A DNA stretch of 64,000 nucleotides from Rhyzopertha dominica (taxonomy: Eukaryota; Arthropoda; Insecta; Coleoptera; Bostrichidae), in NCBI GenBank assembly GCA_025024175.1, contig QCXZ01000041.1, forward strand, positions 39,303,786 through 39,367,785, in the 5' to 3' direction. Position 1 is the first letter of the stretch, and each line of letters starts with the position of its first letter. The notes below the pieces were generated by a model. It saw only the letters and a program-made list of their open reading frames with translations, made no database searches and was not told the DNA's origin. Made by a program: the position numbers and the translations under genes. Below are positions 13,191 to 23,890 of this stretch, piece by piece.

Positions 13191-15703
13191 ATGTGTATTT
13201 CCTTCATCAGAATGTGAACATTGAAATATTTTTTACTCAAATTCACTTTCACGCCCCAGACCTACTATCCAGGCGAGCAAATGGTCATGTTTCCGCTTTT
13301 ACAGACTCATTATCAAAGCTAAGAGACGCTAATCATAGTTTCATCTATCTTATCTATTCCCTAAGTGTGGGATGGAGAAACACGCCAGATCAGCAGTCCT
13401 TAACTTGCGTATTAACCTCCAAATCTGGACATATATCTCAAATTCACAAAAGAGCCACAAGCTTTGCATGTTGAACCTTCCTAGAAACGACACAACTGGA
13501 AGGGTTTATAGAACTATGGTCAGTACCTCCCTAACCATAAGGTTTTTGCATAGATTTTAAAAGTTTCTCTAAAAATGCAATGCGCAGCTTTATCAAATTT
13601 TTTCGCTACAATCTAGTGTATAATTCAGTTTTTATGCTATCGAAGCACTCATCATTTTACATTTCTATGCATTAGAAGCCCAAGTTCATAGCGAAAATTG
13701 CCTTTGTAATCTCCTTATCAATATTTTGCTTAACGTCTGTTGTTCTGTTGATGTCCTAACTAAAAAACTAATAACGGTAGGATTCCGGAATTTCCTTTTA
13801 TTTAGAATTGACCTGGACTCTGAAGCTGTAATATATCCGGTGGAGACTTCGTACAGCTCTTAGAAATAATGCATACAAGCGCTGATGCAGTTATTGAACT
13901 ATCACTAAGGCCTCAATCAGTTCAACTGATGTAAAAAATCCAAATAAAGAACAACTACCAATGAAATCAGAAATTCGGCATGCTGCCAAAAGAATGAATT
14001 ATTGTTTTGAGGTCATATGGTATTGACTGCAATAGTTTTTGTTAATGGCGGATAAAATCAAGTTCTTTTTTCAGAAACCTATAAAATATGCCTCTATGCC
14101 TCACAGTTGCTTTTATTGCTTACTTTCACTTTAATTACTTGTAGATGTCGTACTTGTCCAGTTTGTTCTTCACTTTCGTGGTATATCTTTACTTATACCG
14201 CACGTACTACTTCAACGATCAATGTGCGATTAATGAAATAAAAATTGTGCTTGTCCATTGCGTGTCGACTTTTAGAATCGCAGTACAAGACAGGATCCTG
14301 CAGAAATATCCTTACATAAAATGCATAGGCAATAGATGGCGCTGATCAATCGGTTTGCCCGCAACGTTCTGTCAAAAATCGTTTTTTTTTGTGAATTCTC
14401 TTTGCATTTTATTTTATACTAATGAAATTTATGAATTTAATTTTATAAAATTAGAGTAGTTAAACAAGGAGATGAATATTGACAAACAAAAAACTGATTT
14501 TTAAATTTAATCAATGATTTTTAATTTTTTAAATAAAGAACTTGTGCCAACCTTGATGCAAACTGAAAAAATAGAGCGTTTTTCATAATGGATAATAGCT
14601 ATAGGTACTACCCCGGCTATAGAACCCTCTTTCCCCCATTAACCTTTGAACGCGTTACGTTAGAAGCGTGAGATAAAATACTGGTGAGATAACGAGAAAT
14701 GCTTTCGTTTTACAGGTGATATGATCACCGGCAACCAGAAAATATAGAAGATCTACAAGATCTTCATCTTACATTTTGTTCGAAATCTATTTTTATTATC
14801 AAATAATCATGTTCCAAATGTGACACCGTGGCATATTCATACTGAAACCCTTATAACTTCAGAATAAATAATCCAATTTCTATCTACTAAGCGCTATTAG
14901 TAAAGTATGTATCACGAAATGTGACTAACACAAGATGCTCAGGCGATATCTTGAATTGTGAGAAAACATCAGTTACAACGATCGTGCCAGTTTTCAATAG
15001 TTAATGCGAAATAATATAAAATTGAAGTGATAGCAAAAGATAATTCTGCTGGAATAATACTGAATGACAAAATTAAATAAATAAAGCATTAACATCAGTC
15101 GTCCTGAAACAGCTCTGACTCGGTTGTCAAGCAGCGAAAGTAGGTGTATTTCAAGAGCTGTACTTGTTACGCAGTTTTTTTGCACACAAAAGTATGCAGT
15201 CTCATTTCTCTTAAGTGATGCACCTGCAGCCCGCCTGACGGCGTAAGCCCCACCTACACCTTTCTATTTTCAGGAAAGCGGAAAACCGGCCCCGTCATAT
15301 TCGCTATTCCAGCCATTGTGTCTTTTAACGGGAAAAAAGCACTCAGCTTTTCAATACCAATACCAACTCCACCCCGCTACTTATGCGTACGGTTCATACG
15401 TAATCTCCGTTGAAAGCATTTTAATATAGACTGCCTTGCACGGGAAGGCACTAAGTGAGTCGCCACCTTGTGACGTTAAAAGCTGTTGCTGCTAGTTGGA
15501 AGTTAAAAAATTCAGACGGGGAAACAATTAATTTAGTGTTGGCGTAGCGTCGCATACAGAAAGGATTTATGAGCGCTCGACACACGAAATATGGACCGCT
15601 TTTCAAAGCTATTTGGCCTGTCTCTTAAATATGTTTAGCTTTTATCATTAAATTTATTTGGTGCGCTGGTTGCACCAGAAATACCTTAAACGCGTTTTAT
15701 AAA
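13191..15703. other. AT-rich DNA, no supported gene
   Basis: Nothing recognisable as a gene or a transposon terminus. A more GC-rich block at about 15220-15480 has no long frame and is unassigned. Confidence 0.4.
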
Positions 15704-15716
15704 TATAAATTTGGTA
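15704..15716. repeat. Target-site duplication, left (13 bp)
   Basis: TATAAATTTGGTA, identical to 18433-18445. The two copies bracket the whole inverted PLE structure exactly, so the structure entered this site as one insertion. Confidence 0.85.
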
Positions 15717-15751
15717 ACAATTTATGTCCATCGTCGGAGTTCAGTTTTTTA
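15717..15751. other. 35-bp one-sided PLE extension
   Basis: Unique sequence between the left target-site duplication and the point where inverted-repeat identity starts. The right end has no counterpart: there the arm abuts the duplication directly. Length and placement match the approximately 34-bp extension known from Penelope insertions. Confidence 0.6.
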
Positions 15752-15838
15752 AAATATGTTGAAATGAAGAAAACCAGTCATGAACTGAACACAAATTTAT
15801 TGATAGAAATCCTAATAAACGCTACATATATATATATG

Positions 15839-15870
15839 TTTCGGCCTTGTTAAACAAAGACCATCTTCAG
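15839..15870 (-). ncRNA. Hammerhead-like ribozyme core in PLE tail (left copy)
   Basis: Minus strand reads CTGAAGA (15870-15864), a 20-nt hairpin with GGTCTT pairing to AAGGCC, then GAAAC. It is followed by a self-complementary AT run that could form helix III, ending at GTAGC, where GTA would be the cleavage triplet. This is the CUGANGA-stem II-GAAA-stem III-NUH order of hammerhead ribozymes, which PLE terminal repeats are known to contain. Helix I is short (about 2 bp visible), so activity is uncertain. Confidence 0.55.
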
Positions 15871-16186
15871 GCTACAAAGAGACAGGTTGAACAATAACTG
15901 ACATGTTGACATACTCTAACTTACCATATAATAAGTAGGTTATATATAAAAGTGAACAAATAACATATTAAAAAGCGAAAACAAATAATAACATTATAGA
16001 TGATGTGGATTACATTACAAATCACATTTTGGTGGATAAAATAGTGGTGCGGACGTACGCGGATGAGAGATAGCAAAATGACATTGCGTGACAAACGGAT
16101 GACAAAGAGTACACTATGAACTATAATGGTACACAAGGCGAGGCGGAGCAGCTGAACTAAGGTAAGTAAAAGGTAAGAATGAACTA

Positions 16187-16939
16187 CTAAAAATTGAATT
16201 TTAAATTGAACGAGGTATTTTCATTTAATAACAAATCGGGGTTGTGTTGTTTGTGATTAGATATATATAATTGTTCTAGATAATCAATGATGTGTGGTTT
16301 ATCATGAACATGAAGGATTTCAGGTATAGTATTAAAATCATGACCGGATCTTGCAATGTGATCAGCGAATTGAGATTGATGTGTATTAAAGGTGTTATTT
16401 ATAAGCTTAATGTGTTCGTTGCTTCTTACTTTGAAATTTCTAAAAGTTCTACCAATATAGTGTTTATTACAACTGCAGTTAAGCTTGTATACTCCGCTTT
16501 TGCACATGGCATCGATCTGATCTAGATTATTTTGAAAAAGAGTTTTATTGGTATTAAGTGTTTTGAAAGAAAATATTATATTTGAATTCTTGAAATGGTT
16601 TTTAATAGTGTGGGAGACTGTGGGTATGAAAGGAATGGATAAGTATTTGGCACTTTGAGTATCAACAGAGACAGGTGTTAAAGTTGAGTGTTTTTTGATA
16701 GAATGTTGTATTCTAATTTTCTTATAAAGATTATGGATAAGTATAAATGGGAAACCATTAATTTTAGCTATGGAAAGAATGTAGGCCCATTCTTTATGAA
16801 AACTATCTAGAGAAAGTGGTACATTTAAAAGTCGGTTAAATAAAAATCTAAAGCTAGCGAGTTTATGTTGTAATGGATGGTTGGAGTGGAATGGTATTAC
16901 ATGTGATATTACATTTTTGACAGTAAATTCTACAAGCAA
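16187..16939 (-). pseudogene. PLE C-terminal fragment with GIY-YIG endonuclease, intact frame
   Basis: A 250-codon open frame, the longest in the window. About the first 12 codons are not PLE coding sequence; they are read from the loop, antisense to the other copy. Genuine homology starts at HVIPFHSNHPLQHKLAS, the region just after the reverse transcriptase, followed by the thumb/linker and the GIY-YIG endonuclease. The endonuclease shows GVY (residues 149-151), YIGRT (161-165), the conserved R near 172, and the IIDYLEQ segment with the catalytic Glu near 222. GIY-YIG nucleases cut the target DNA for PLE insertion. The reverse transcriptase is missing, so the frame is a truncated remnant even though it has no stop. 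The absence of stops, compared with the plus copy, suggests either a recent insertion or that the donor copy was intact here. Confidence 0.85.
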
Positions 16940-17991
16940 AACTCAGGTCTCAGCATGGGTTCCCCTTTGTCCCCTCTTCTAGCAGAACTGTTCCTCAAAA
17001 ATCTAGAAGCAAACACAATTTCGTCTAGCTCACTATTCAATCAATTCATCTTCACATGGAAAAGATACGTTGACGACATTTTTTGCATTTTCACAGGCAA
17101 TCATTCTGATCTATTAAACTTTATTAAATGGCTCAATACTCAATACACAAAAATATAAAATTCACCTTTGAGACACAAGATCAAGATGGTAACCTCCCTT
17201 TCCTAGACCTATCCTTATCTATACTCAACAGCTCCTTAAGTTATAACATATATAGAAAACCAACTAATACTACACATGTAATACCATTCCACTCCAACCA
17301 TCCATTACAACATAAACTCGCTAGCTTTAGATTTTTATTTAACCGACTTTTAAATGTACCACTTTCTCTAGATAGTTTTCATAAAGAATGGGCCTACATT
17401 CTTTCCATAGCTAAAGTTAATGGTTTCCCATTTATACTTATCCATAATCTTTATAAGAAAATTAGAATACAACATTCTATCAAAAAACACTCAACTTTAA
17501 CACCTGTCTCTGTTGATACTCAAAGTGCCTAATACTTATCCATTCCTTTCATACCCACAGTCTCCCACACTATTAAAAACCATTTCAAGAATTCAAATAT
17601 AATATTTTCTTTCAAAACACTTAATACCAATAAAACTCTTTTTCAAAATAATCTAGATCAGATCGATGCCATGTGCAAAAGCGGAGTATACAAGCATAAC
17701 TGCAGTTGTAATAAACACTATATTGGTAGAACTTTTAGAAATTTCAAAGTAAGAAGCAACGAACACATTAAGCTTATAAATAACACCTTTAATACACATC
17801 AATCTCAATTCGCTGATCACATTGCAAGATCCGGTCATGATTTTAATACTATACCTGAAATCCTTCATGTTCATGATAAACCACACATCATTGATTATCT
17901 AGAACAATTATATATATCTAATCACAAACAACACAACCCCGATTTGTTATTAAATGAAAATACCTCGTTCAATTTAAAATTCAATTTTTAG
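16922..17991 (+). pseudogene. PLE reverse transcriptase plus GIY-YIG endonuclease, truncated, one frameshift, one stop
   Basis: Starts inside the reverse transcriptase at SKFYKQNSGLSMGSPLSPLL, the PLE motif just before the catalytic box. The catalytic box is K-R-Y-V-D-D-I-F (Y-V-D-D at 17066-17077). A 1-nt frameshift between 17128 and 17158 separates it from KFTFETQDQDGNLPFLDLSL and YNIYRKPTNT, both typical of Penelope. A TAA at 17530-17532 replaces the AAA (Lys) seen in the inverted copy. The GIY-YIG domain follows from about 17671 (GVYKHNC, YIGRT) to the terminal stop at 17989-17991. It differs from the left copy by few substitutions, for example Leu to His after GVYK. All of the protein N-terminal to this point is absent. 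It is dead as a protein-coding unit. Confidence 0.9.
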
Positions 17992-18307
17992 TAGTTCATT
18001 CTTACCTTTTACTTACCTTAGTTCAGCTGCTCCGCCTCGCCTTGTGTACCATTATAGTTCATAGTGTACTCTTTGTCATCCGTTTGTCACGCAATGTCAT
18101 TTTGCTATCTCTCATCCGCGTACGTCCGCACCACTATTTTATCCACCAAAATGTGATTTGTAATGTAATCCACATCATCTATAATGTTATTATTTGTTTT
18201 CGCTTTTTAATATGTTATTTGTTCACTTTTATATATAACCTACTTATTATATGGTAAGTTAGAGTATGTCAACATGTCAGTTATTGTTCAACCTGTCTCT
18301 TTGTAGC

Positions 18308-18362
18308 CTGAAGATGGTCTTTGTTTAACAAGGCCGAAACATATATATATATATATATGTAG
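18308..18362 (+). ncRNA. Hammerhead-like ribozyme core in PLE tail (right copy)
   Basis: CTGAAGA at 18308-18314, stem II GGTCTT/AAGGCC, GAAA at 18336-18339, an (AT)n run able to form stem III, then GTA. It mirrors the left copy. The AT run is a little longer here than in the left copy. Confidence 0.55.
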
Positions 18363-18432
18363 CGTTTATTAGGATTTCTATCAATAAATTTGTGTTCAGT
18401 TCATGACTGGCTTTCTTCATATCAACATATTT

Positions 18433-18445
18433 TATAAATTTGGTA
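18433..18445. repeat. Target-site duplication, right (13 bp)
   Basis: TATAAATTTGGTA, a perfect match to the left copy. Confidence 0.85.
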
Positions 18446-20476
18446 GTCCAAAACGATTAGAATATTAACAAAATTTACGAAGTCAGGTGCCATAAAATTT
18501 ATGAAAGCAGACATTTGTTATCTTTAATGCTTACACAAGAATATTAATCTCTCAATAAGTGTCAGGTATCTCTTGTTTCTAGCTGTACTGTACAAGGTAG
18601 ATTTCCTAGCGGTAGCACTAGTACATTATTTTGTAACAATGCTATTCTTGCAGACCTGTTTTACATGTGTCTTGTCGTAAAAATGACAAAACACTGAATA
18701 GTGAAAGAGGATCAGCCTTTACCAGTAGTTACTGCCCAATTTAAGAAATAACCATAAATTGTTTTACAGAACATCCACTATGTGTAATAATTTTACTGCA
18801 ACATACTTAATATAAATAATTAACACAACATTCTAATTTACAACGTTCAGTAATGTACAACGTGTCCCATTTTCGTTGTAATAACAGAGTACCTTGCTAC
18901 ATAGTTCCGATTTGCACGTTATTTTTTTGTTAAGAGGTAAATGTTCCATTGCTATTTTTATAACGTCTTTTGTTTTAAAGCTTTAACCTACTTTGAGATA
19001 ATCTAACATTTCTTCAATCCTCAATAAATATCTCGTTTATGTATGTAGACACAAAAAAAAACTGTTGAGACATTTCTTACACACAGTTTTGTTCTAAACC
19101 CAGTGCTCAGAAATGTTTTAGTTGGCCTTAATATGGTTAAAATGACGTATTTTACTATATAAAAAAATACAGAAATCGTTAGGTTTATTTTTACTAATTC
19201 CGGTATTGTTATTATATGTATTATATATTATCATTATAACTACAACATGTTTTTCGCCAAGATAGATGTAAATAAACAATATACAGGCACTTATTTCGAA
19301 ACAAACAGTGTTTTTTATTAGATGCATGGTATCATTGATTACCGACAAAAGAACTGCATGAGTATTTTTTGCGTTGTAAACATAAAGTCTAATTAAATTA
19401 CTAATTATTATTAAAAATATACCTAAAAATATATGTTTCCTTAACTACAAAAGAATAGACCTTTTTTATCATAGCAAAAGCAACTATAGTTTCCATTAAA
19501 AAATGCAGGTTTATGTATTATATCCGACACTAAGAAGAGAATCTAAAAAATAATAATGGGTGGCAACTACCAGAATGCTTTATGCACCCATTGATGGTTG
19601 ATTTACCCTTGAAGTGTCTTTAAAGCCTTAACCTAGATTTTATTTTCGATTTATGCAAATGGAACGAAAAGAGGCGGAGTGGAGAGCAAAAAAAACATTG
19701 CTTATTTCTAAGTGCACGCCTTTATTTTAAAATAAAATCCTCACTAAGCTCATGAAAAATTGTTTCACAAGAATTACAAAATATATTTTTAAATATTTTT
19801 AATGTTATAAGGTTACATCTGTATGTAAAAAAGTCAGTCTTTATTGTTATTCCAAATTAAAACATGTCTAACACTTCTTCATTCTGCCCTCACTTGTTGA
19901 ATTTGGCGGTGCAAGTCTACTATGATTTATATTCACATTGCATTCATTTTAATGCACCAAGCGCGCTTAAGTGTAGAGTTCCACTTTCATAATCACAACA
20001 CTTCCGTTTATTTTNCCANAGTTTCATTTTTGCTTCCAATTNGCGAATCAGTGTTTTTTTCTGAAAATTCCGATCCAAAAAATTATNTAAATAGGATTGC
20101 GATGGCAGTTCGGAAATGTTTATATGGCAGATCCACGTACACGTTTCACCTCTTGATTTGAGTTGGGNCTAAATATGGATAAANAAGGCTTTATTTTTTT
20201 ATAAATATATTTATAGATTTAATTTAATTTTCGTATGTGCTGGACTTGGCGGACATGACAAATATTACGATTTAGTAACCTGGACCGCTAGAATGGCTGT
20301 CACCTCCCCAGTATGTGCAATCCATTCTGACCTTCAGAACCTCTTCCCGCTCCATTTGAGCATTCCCACCCTCTGCGTCTGCATAAAAGCCGGCACAGTC
20401 CAGTTCTCTTTTCCTCATTTAGGATTTGGTTCAGCTCTCACATGGTTAGCGCATTTGTGCCATACTCGAGTTTCCT
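18446..20476. other. AT-rich DNA, nothing recognised; several ambiguous bases
   Basis: No supported gene. Ambiguous bases cluster at about 20015-20190, pointing to a poorly resolved stretch, and the frame running through them should not be trusted. Confidence 0.4.
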
Positions 20477-20479
20477 GTT

Positions 20480-20515
20480 CTGAAGATGCCCCTTGTAGTA
20501 GCGGACGAAACGCCG
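20480..20515 (+). ncRNA. Hammerhead-like / PLE-type tail motif, isolated
   Basis: CTGAAGA at 20480-20486, then GAAA at 20507-20510 followed by CGCC, with only a weak possible stem between them (CC/GG). The order and spacing match the tails of the two PLE copies, but no PLE coding sequence lies next to it, so it would be a tail-only fragment. Confidence 0.35.
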
Positions 20516-20680
20516 ACTCTATTTCCAAAACCAACGCTGTCTAGCCAAAGCGACCAAGATTTCCTCTGACTAAAACTCTGAGCGCGAAAGCTTACGTGTG
20601 TCTTAAGTGTAGTATAACTAGTGCCGTCTTGGCGTGTGTACTAGGCCGAGACCTTTCTGGTATTCTTCTGTCGTGAGTAA

Positions 20681-20765
20681 GCGAATTGGGTCCCGGCCAA
20701 TGCAGGTATACTAATCTGCAATGCGAGTTGGGTCCCAAACATAGTCGAAATGGGTCCCAGTAAGC
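20681..20765. repeat. Short TTGGGTCCC repeats, left of P-like copy 1
   Basis: Three spaced copies of a GAATTGGGTCCC / GCGAGTTGGGTCCCA / GAAATGGGTCCCAG unit within 80 bp. The same words recur in inverted orientation at 22915-23005 on the other side of the P-like element. Confidence 0.5.
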
Positions 20766-21194
20766 CGTGGTGTTATAAAAAATTCATTTAAACCCCAAAC
20801 TAATTCTGGCGTAGTGTACTTCGCCCTCTCAGGGTAAAATTAAAACTATAAATATGTAGCAACAAGATAGTTGGTGAGTGTTACTATTGTGCTAAAATTA
20901 GGTTTCATTAATTTATTTTTTTAATTAACTGAAAGCTGCCATCCCATTCATTTTTTAAGACTTGTAAGTCTTAATATAAACACCCAAGAAACATTTAGCT
21001 AAAACACTGCATAATATTCTATAGTTATTTATGTTTAGGCATAAAGAACAGTGCAAACCTTAACATGTAAATATATAACACTTCTGTACTGTTTAAAATA
21101 GAAGTTAATAATTTACACTAAAGCTTTGCCGTTTTGGCGCTGTATGATATTGTTTTCACCTTTTGATTTTGAATAAATTCTCATGCATTTCTAT

Positions 21195-22397
21195 AATTGG
21201 GTATTATCACTTTTTTTGACAATTATGTAAAATGAATCTTGAAGTGCATATATATCGTATGCCATGTTAAAAAAAAACAAAAAAATATTTGTAGGTAGAG
21301 AATTTCAGGTCTGAAATTCGAATTTTAGGAGTCACCGCCAAAACGCTTCTATCCAAGGTTATTCAACTCGTGACGTCAAGTGTCATGTAAACATTACCGA
21401 GGAGCGTGCTGTTTAATGGCGTAGTATCATTCTTGTATTGGAAAAGCTTTTGTGTGGTGTTTATTGAAAGGACGGTGTAAGAGGTCGCACCAAAAAGTTA
21501 TTTGTGTAGTTTTACAAGCATCTATTATGTATGGAAAACAAATCAAGTGGTTTTTTTACATGGTTATAAAAGTACTTCAGTCATCTAACAAAATTTTTGT
21601 AACCATTCCNAGAGATTATCAATGTATGAAAAAATTGTTTAAGCTCCCTAGACGTGATATGGCGAAATTGCAAAGTTTGTTTTTCTATTGTGAAGATCAT
21701 CTTAATTCTTACTGTGAGTTTTATTATTCTCTTTGAGGGAAATGTTATAATAAAGGGCCACGTTGTTCCCCATATATTCGACTGTTAGCCAGACCGGAAA
21801 CGAGCCGCAAGAGCCCCGAAAATAAATGGCAATTTATATCTGTTCTGATCTTTAAAATAGATGTCAAGTTTAGGGTACATTTTTGATGCTTACATTTTTA
21901 TGTTTACAAATAGTATGTTTCCAACAACCCACTGTGATCAAATTACCAATGCTACGTTAATTTGATAAAAAGTTCGCTTATGCTGTTGTTTTACGTTCCT
22001 GATCTCCGCCGCGTTGAATCGCTCGTCGCAGTACACAAATTCCATAACAATGAACATGTCTTCAGAAGTCGTAACACATAAGTATTTCACTTTTTCTTGG
22101 CGTATTTTAATTCGCTCGTCACAAAATAACGCAAATAACAAACTGACTAAGGCTAAGGCTGACGCGTGACGCGCTGACCCCAGATGTAAACAAGCGGCCA
22201 TTTACAAGACACCTGACGTCACGGCCAATATGTTCGCATTTTAGCGGTCCCTTTAAATATTCACATTTTTAATATTACAAATACACCTTACGATCCGTTT
22301 TTTGGAATTTATAAGCTGTCACAGCTGTTTTGTGGATTAGATGCTACCTATTAATATGCAATTTAATGAAATATAAATTCATGGCAAATACCCAATT
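21195..22397. mobile_element. THAP/P-like DNA transposon, non-autonomous copy 1
   Basis: Ends are perfect inverted AATTGGGTATT / AATACCCAATT. Longer imperfect subterminal inverted repeats include GTGACGTCAAGTGTCATGTA at the left and GTGACGTCAGGTGTCTTGTA in the reverse complement of the right end, each with a TGACGTCA palindrome. It aligns along its whole length with 62034-63790, apart from a nested insertion there and a deletion of about 75 bp here. The interior carries a THAP-like coding remnant. I see no clear target-site duplication. The P superfamily is the best-known group of transposons encoding THAP domains, hence the call. Confidence 0.75.
21527..21775 (+). pseudogene. THAP DNA-binding domain remnant (P-like transposase N-terminus), copy 1
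   Basis: From MYGKQ the frame keeps the THAP spacing. A hydrophobic IFVTIxRDYQ segment is followed by KKLFKLPRRDMAKLQSLFFY and CEDH, the second half of the C2CH zinc site. The first cysteine pair seen in copy 2 (CC) is mutated to W-F here. After a stop at 21736, a short piece (near 21739-21775) matches the downstream exon of copy 2. The catalytic part of the transposase is absent, so this is an internally deleted element. Confidence 0.6.
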
Positions 22398-23475
22398 GTT
22401 TACTGAATGTCATGTAAGCATGTTTGACAATTGTCAGCTGTTTAGTTCGTAATTTAAAAATTTTCAAAAGTTTGAACTTTCTTTTTGTGAAAGCAGTCTC
22501 GAGTAAAACAATATGTATTATTTTTCTACACTGGTTTGATAACTTACAGCATCGAAACCGAAAGAAAAAGGTTTAAACTTATCTAAAACTCAGTAAAACT
22601 TACTCTCTTTCTTAATAAATGTCTTGCACACAATTTTTTTTATTTGTACACATTCACCTTTTACGGTCCCTCGTTTATAAATTTGTGAAAGCCCAACTTG
22701 AACTTATTCAAAGCAATACGTTCTTAGCCTTTTTCACTCACTTTACAACTGAAACTGGAAATTGCTTTGATCAGTTGTCTTAGCCCAAGTATTGCACATT
22801 TTATAAAGGGGAGGCTAAATTGCAAACTTGTAACCAATGAATAACAAAATATCAGGGAGAGTAGATTTTGAGAAATATAACATCGTCAGTGATAAACACC
22901 CCTGTAATTGGTTTATTGGGAGGAACCAGTGGGATCCAACTCGCATAGGACCTTTTCCTGCTAGCAGGTATACATGGGATTACTGGGACTCAACTCGTAC
23001 CTTTCCCTTCTGTCAGAGGAGGAGGAACGGTCGCCCAAAGGATAGAATCTGTTTCAAGAAGAAAACAATAAAAAAAACTTGTCTGTGATTTACTTATCAA
23101 TAGATACAGCGAACATACCTCCTTATCTCAAATGATGAGCATCATAATATCGAAGACACCTTCTACAAACATCAAGTATTCCATTATATCTGACTCTTCC
23201 AGACATTTTTCCAAAATAATTAAAATACACAGGAATATAGGTAACTAATATGTTTAAATCGTGATTTAGTAGGCCAGGTGTTGACATGGTAAAATGATTT
23301 TTGCATGCACACAATGGACATGATGTATAGATATATGTAGATTTCATTTGATTTATTGTGTTTACTAACTTTCATTCCGAACTCTATACTTTGATTTCGG
23401 AAAATTGAGCTTTATTTCGGAATACGAAGTAGAAATTGAATAAAAACTCGGTCGTCAATAAATTGGAAACGTAGG
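22398..23475. other. AT-rich DNA with inverted TTGGGTCCC-type repeats
   Basis: 22915-23005 holds GGGATCCAACTCGCAT and GGGACTCAACTCGTAC, the inverted counterparts of the repeats at 20681-20765. The 83-codon frame over them is repeat sequence. Nothing else recognised. Confidence 0.45.
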
Positions 23476-23479
23476 ATTC

Positions 23480-23890
23480 CAATTCATTGCCATTTCCCCC
23501 CTTACTGACTTACCGAGGCCACTCGAAATTTGCGCAAATTATTTATGGCCGGTTGCGCCGGGCGTTTTTCCATTTTGAAAAGTACTTAACGTGTAGGAGG
23601 GCGCGCTGGCGCGGTCAGGTGATATATTTATGTTGATACGAACATCAATCACTGGAAATGTTAACAGGGAGTGAGCTGCCCGTTGCATGGTAATGTCCGC
23701 GGCCGCATTACACGGGAGGCTATCCATCAAATGCAATGTCATGTCGATTCCGGGCAGCACGCGGACGGACGCGTGTCGATTACGTGATGAAACTGAAACC
23801 GATGAGGAGAAAAAGACGAGGGTCGGAGGATGCTGCACATTGCTAGTTGGGCTCAAGATGGATGTGCGTCGATCGATGTGAAAAGTGCTC
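23480..23890. promoter_or_regulatory. GC-balanced complex block, candidate conserved non-coding element
   Basis: Stands out from the AT-rich surroundings. It holds CpG-containing words, TTATTTATGG, GATATATTTATG and ATCAATCA-type homeobox/PBC-like words, and no convincing protein on either strand (frames of 105 and 64 codons overlap head to head with no known motif). Regulatory role is inference from texture only. Confidence 0.3.

Larger units (their letters stand above)
15717..18432. mobile_element. Penelope-like element, head-to-head inverted pair with loop
   Basis: Two copies of the same Penelope-like retroelement face each other. The arms 15752-16905 (minus copy) and 17273-18432 (plus copy) are near-identical inverted repeats of about 1.16 kb. 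The 367 bp between them belongs to the plus copy, which extends further 5' into its reverse transcriptase. Each outer end carries the element's 3' tail with a hammerhead-like core. At the left, 35 bp (15717-15751) lie between the target-site duplication and the start of the inverted repeat. PLEs are known to end in partial inverted copies, to carry an approximately 34-bp extension on one side and to make variable target duplications, all of which match what is seen. Both copies are 5'-truncated, and the plus copy also has a frameshift and a stop, so the insertion is not autonomous. Confidence 0.92.

Noticed and set aside
16292..16525. Frame on the plus strand repeated at 17653-17886 on the minus strand
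   Set aside because: Antisense shadows of the PLE GIY-YIG region in the two inverted arms.
19922..20161. 79-codon frame across ambiguous bases
   Set aside because: Contains several undetermined residues and no recognisable motif.
23539..23881. Head-to-head frames of 105 and 64 codons
   Set aside because: Opposing frames over the same GC-balanced DNA with no protein motif; better explained as non-coding.
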